NCBI GenBank assembly: GCA_035041965.1
Contig: JAPYMA010000382.1
Coordinates: forward strand, 1 to 64,000
Origin: Anisakis pegreffii
Lineage: Eukaryota; Nematoda; Chromadorea; Rhabditida; Anisakidae
Direction: 5' to 3'
Length of the DNA: 64,000 nucleotides
Position 1 is the first letter of the stretch, and every line of letters begins with the position of its first letter. Below, one piece after another: positions 60,901 through 64,000 of this stretch. Below the pieces are notes generated by a model. That model was given only the letters and a program-made list of their open reading frames with translations, had not been told where the DNA came from and ran no database searches. The position numbers and the translations under genes were made by a program.

Positions 60901-61375
60901 ACAGGTACAGGGCGGACCTGGCCGTGGTGCAAACGCCGAAGTTTCGCTTAAAGCGACTGTTTCCGCCAACATTTTTCCGTGTGAACTAACGAGTAAACAA
61001 AAGTCCAGCCCACATCAACCTCCTGCAGTTTGTGCCAAGTTTCGCTTCGTAGAATACCTTACGAAACTTGGCAAATACGTTTTTAGTCAAGAACAAAAGT
61101 ATCACATCTTGCTTTTTACTTCATTCAGTTTGTTGTTAAGCCCGTTTATTTATCATATCTGACAGGGTTTTACAAACCCTTCCAGAGCATAAATGCCAGC
61201 CGTTCAAGTGTGAATGATGTACGAATTCCATATTGATAGCATTCTGATGATTACGAGAATAAATGTTTAGTAGACTTGAAGTAGTCACGCATGCTTAATT
61301 CAATAATTATAACTTCTTAACGCCATAGACGTAACGTATTTATCTTTCGTTCCTGTAATAATGAGTTTTTAAGAT
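57961..61375. other. Intergenic region, no gene recognised
   Basis: Contains a tract of degenerate TTAGGCTTAAGCTTAG-like words at 60478-60595, a perfect 12-bp-arm hairpin at 61033-61073, and a short duplication at 59835-59990 (TTATCAAGC, CCCTGTTAAATG, TTTTACCGACCTATTC). Open frames here are low-complexity or chance. Confidence 0.5.
61033..61073. repeat. Perfect inverted repeat
   Basis: TGCCAAGTTTCG (61033-61044) and CGAAACTTGGCA (61062-61073) are exact reverse complements with a 17-base loop. Too small to classify. Confidence 0.85.
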
Positions 61376-63350
61376 ATGGTACTATCGGAGGATATAATAT
61401 GTCGACGTCTACGTGCAGTTGATCATTCGTCTGAATCCATTCAAACAACTTCAATGTGGATTCTTCATCATAAGGATTCAGTTGCTGAAATTGTCAACTG
61501 CTGGCTAAATCTTTTTAAGACAGGTCTGTTCATAATTGTAAGACAAAAATAATTTGGTCGTAGTATTGTTTATGGTGAAGTGTTTCAAAAAATTCATCGC
61601 AGTAAATGTAAACAAACAAAACATGATAAATGAAAGTTATCAATTAACGAGTCCTGCAAAGTTGATATTAAATATATTTTCAATGACAGAGGACTAATAG
61701 TTATCAATTAACATTTTACTGTTATGAATATTGATATTATCATTATTTTTGTTTCAAGCTGATGAAACCCTTCAAGTAGCGTTGTTCTATGTAGCAAACG
61801 ACGTGTGTCAGAAAGCGAAGAAGAAAGGTGACTCTCATGCACTGTTGGTTGCATTTGCTCCGCAGTGGATTAGTGCTATAAATCATTCAAGGTTCATTCA
61901 ATAATGGATCATTTTTGTTTTATTTGAATATCTGACTTACACATATCACTTTTGCCATTCTGTGTTTTTCCATTCCCATTTTGCTTCTTATCATTAGGTA
62001 TAATCAGATGATGATGAAAAATCATGGAATTAATTGTTCATGATAGGATGTTAACCTGTGATTGTGTAGGAATAGTGAAATGGTTCGGAAAGCTGTTACA
62101 AGAATTCTTGACATTTTTGATCAACGTCAAATCTACTCGAAATCTCAACTTGCCGACATGCGCGGATCATTGAGTTCGTTTTTGTTTCATTTATGTGTGT
62201 TACATTTTAATGCATGTGCTTCTATCATGAAACAGTCCATTTATGTGTAAACCGAAGGGGATGTTGATTCATTTTACTGAGTCGTTTTGTGTCGACAACT
62301 TTTGTTGTTTGCAAATTCCACATTGCATATTCCGTTTTCATTTAATTTCAACACTAGTTTCTATTTAGATCCTATGTTCACGAAGTTTGCTTACAATTAG
62401 TTATTTGCCGTGCATTCACTCTGATGAAGTTATGATTCTCCATTGTCATTACTTATTGTTGTTTTTGATTTTAAAGCAGATGATGGAAATGAGACTGATG
62501 AAAACGCTTTGCTTGAATTCGATAGCGCTTCATTAATCCGTGAATTAGAGTCTTATCAGAAGGGAGATATGGTTATGGAACGTGCTCGTGAAGTACTCGC
62601 CAGGAGTGATTTTAGCTTCAAAGATAAAATGAAGAATCGAGTTAAAGGTTCATTATTATATGTAGCTATCGTATTGAATGATCATTCGCATTTACATTCG
62701 AACGCAATATATTATGAAGTTTGATGTGTTTAGTGGACTTCAGAGGAATGATGAAACATCGCTTGTTGAATTAGTTGTAACTAATGTTAAAGCATGTTTG
62801 GTATGCTGATAGCAATTAGTTGTAGAATATAACAATTGAACGATTATAAAATTTGTGCTTGCAGATAGACGTGATGGCGAGAAAGTTCTTTTAGAAATAG
62901 ATCAATCGTATAAGAAACTGAATGATTTCCTTGAAGCACTTACGAAACACAAAACTAAAGGAGAACGTTTGGCTGAATTGCTTGATGAAGCTAAAAAGTT
63001 TTACGCTCTTCAGTTGCGTGATGTCACCGTGGTTGAGGATGTGAGTATTTTATTTACATTCATAAACATAACAGTAGTAACGTCACTGGTTATTATTGTT
63101 GATTTCGAATTTTGCAGCGTATTCTGGAATGCGAATGAATTATCGAAGCGTGTGCAGATTAAACAACGACGTGGTGTATTTTCAGGCATACCGTAAATTT
63201 GGAATTGGCATTTCATTGGTAAGGTCCGAAGTAGATGAAATGCTAAAAAGTGGTGTTTATCCAGGTGCATCGCCACCTCGAGATGCACCCTCACCTACAG
63301 CAAATGATGACCCATTTGTCGCTGGTGTGGAACAAGCTTTTAATCGTTAG
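61376..63350 (+). CDS. RPRD1: RPRD1-type CID protein (RNA polymerase II CTD-interacting)
   Basis: Six exons, 61376-61523, 61759-61891, 62070-62173, 62480-62647, 62865-63040 and 63186-63350, in perfect phase, give 297 residues. The N-terminal CID domain shows SIQTTSMWILHHKDSVAEIV (human SVQTLSLWLIHHRKHAGPIV), LQVALFYVANDVCQKAKKKG (human LTFLYLANDVIQNSKRKG) and RKAVTRILDIFDQRQIYSKS. The C-terminal half is the helical RPRD coiled coil (SLIRELESYQKGD, then YKKLNDFLEALTKHKTKGER), with a Pro-rich tail (ASPPRDAPSPT). RPRD1 proteins bind the phosphorylated CTD and recruit CTD phosphatase activity. The start Met lies just after TTTTTAAG, which could be a trans-splice acceptor. A frame at 63096 is intronic; the acceptor TTTTCAG at 63185 keeps phase. 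Confidence 0.93.
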
Positions 63351-63560
63351 TTGTTGTCTTCACCTTTAAATTCATGTTTGTTTTCAAGCACTTATAACCA
63401 GCCTCTCGAATCAAGATAATGGTTCGAGAAGCAACTTAAAGTTTTATCATATAATCCTTAAGTATCCTGAAAGTAATTTTACTCACAGAGAATAGTCTCA
63501 AAACGAGATTCGTGATAATGTAACTTTTTGATGTTCTCATCTTCGTTTTGGGTTTAAGAA

Positions 63561-63820
63561 ATGCGAAAGCCGAAAGACAGTATCACGGAAACAATGGATA
63601 TGATGAAGAATGATCAGCACATTATCACAGGTAGGCGTCTCTGCATGGTGTTCGGGTATAGCTATCATTTTTAGTATTCATTACGACAAATTTATGCTGA
63701 CTGATCAGTTCGATCAGCATCTCTTCATATGACGTTTTTTTAGTATACATCAAACTAATTTTAACGCCTCTTCCTCCTTCAGCGAAACTCATTCAGCCAC
63801 CCCTTAAAAGGATGAAATGA
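63561..63820 (+). CDS. Candidate 35-residue protein, possible operon partner of RPRD1
   Basis: Exons 63561-63630 and 63783-63820 join in phase (ACAG|GTAGGC donor, CTCCTTCAG acceptor). They read MRKPKDSITETMDMMKND, then QHIITAKLIQPPLKRMK and TGA at 63818-63820. The ATG sits two bases after GGGTTTAAG, a good trans-splice acceptor, 210 bp after the RPRD1 stop on the same strand. That is the spacing typical of nematode operons, where downstream genes receive SL2-type leaders. I do not recognise the protein; it has no signal or membrane segment. It could also be a fragment of a longer gene. Confidence 0.45.
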
Positions 63821-64000
63821 AATCGTAATTTTAAGATTCACTTCATGTACGAACTAATCAATCGTTTGCTGGCTCCTCAGAAGATGTTTTGAGAGTAATG
63901 CAAGGGGTGGTTAGTTATTAACTCATTCATTTCTGTTCTATTTGCTGTCATTCCAAAAAATCTTCATTCGCTTTTTCGCAATCAGTTCATCTTATAATTT

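Noticed and set aside
63096..63185. Upstream extension of the last RPRD1 exon (frame with SGMRMNYRSVCRLNND)
   Set aside because: Splicing 63040 to 63186 keeps phase and matches the family; using the earlier TTTGCAG acceptor gives an immediate stop in phase.

Overview
The window looks like nuclear DNA of a nematode. It is AT-rich, its genes are split into many short exons with typical nematode acceptors (TTTCAG, TTTTAG, TTAAG), and the recognisable proteins have close nematode counterparts: a vasopressin/oxytocin-type (nematocin) receptor, an astacin of the NAS-33 to NAS-37 type (astacin-EGF-CUB), MDT-15/MED15, ENSA, TMEM98 and RPRD1. It also carries a sequence that matches the nematode spliced leader SL1 at 21 of 22 positions. 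I cannot fix the species. Exon coordinates were read by hand from the sequence, using splice sites and reading-phase continuity.

Layout. 314-3228 (minus): a seven-transmembrane receptor of the vasopressin/oxytocin family. 3.2-18.4 kb: no conserved host gene, but a graveyard of mobile DNA, with a decayed RTE-type non-LTR retrotransposon (8384-9790, minus), a decayed hAT transposase (13163-14519, plus), a GC-rich inverted-repeat element family, and tandem repeats. 18380-20003 (minus): TMEM98. 22481-23434 (plus): ENSA/ARPP19. 24849-30968 (minus): MED15, fifteen exons, without its KIX-coding 5' end; its introns hold a hAT-like MITE and a foldback element with a Penelope/hammerhead-like core. 33677-35362 (plus): a complete three-exon gene I do not recognise. 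38559-45365 (plus): the astacin metalloprotease, with a possible signal-peptide exon near 36075.

45.4-61.3 kb is mostly repeats and decayed sequence: another copy of the GC-rich element, a diverged tandem array (47.3-48.5 kb), scraps that look formerly coding, a duplicated 410-bp GC-rich block, and a satellite of 390/394-bp monomers (53175-57960) with signs of higher-order structure. One monomer is interrupted by about 750 bp that contains the SL1-like sequence. 61376-63350 (plus): RPRD1 (CID protein). About 210 bp downstream on the same strand lies a two-exon reading frame for a 35-residue peptide, spaced like a nematode operon partner.

The genes do not form one pathway. ENSA (mitotic exit), RPRD1 (RNA polymerase II CTD binding) and MED15 (transcription co-activation) are housekeeping or regulatory, the receptor is neuroendocrine, and the astacin acts on extracellular matrix or cuticle. 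No new multi-gene system was found. The least ordinary items are the SL1-like insertion in the satellite, the duplicated block that keeps an open frame, the foldback element in MED15, and the small candidate operon gene.
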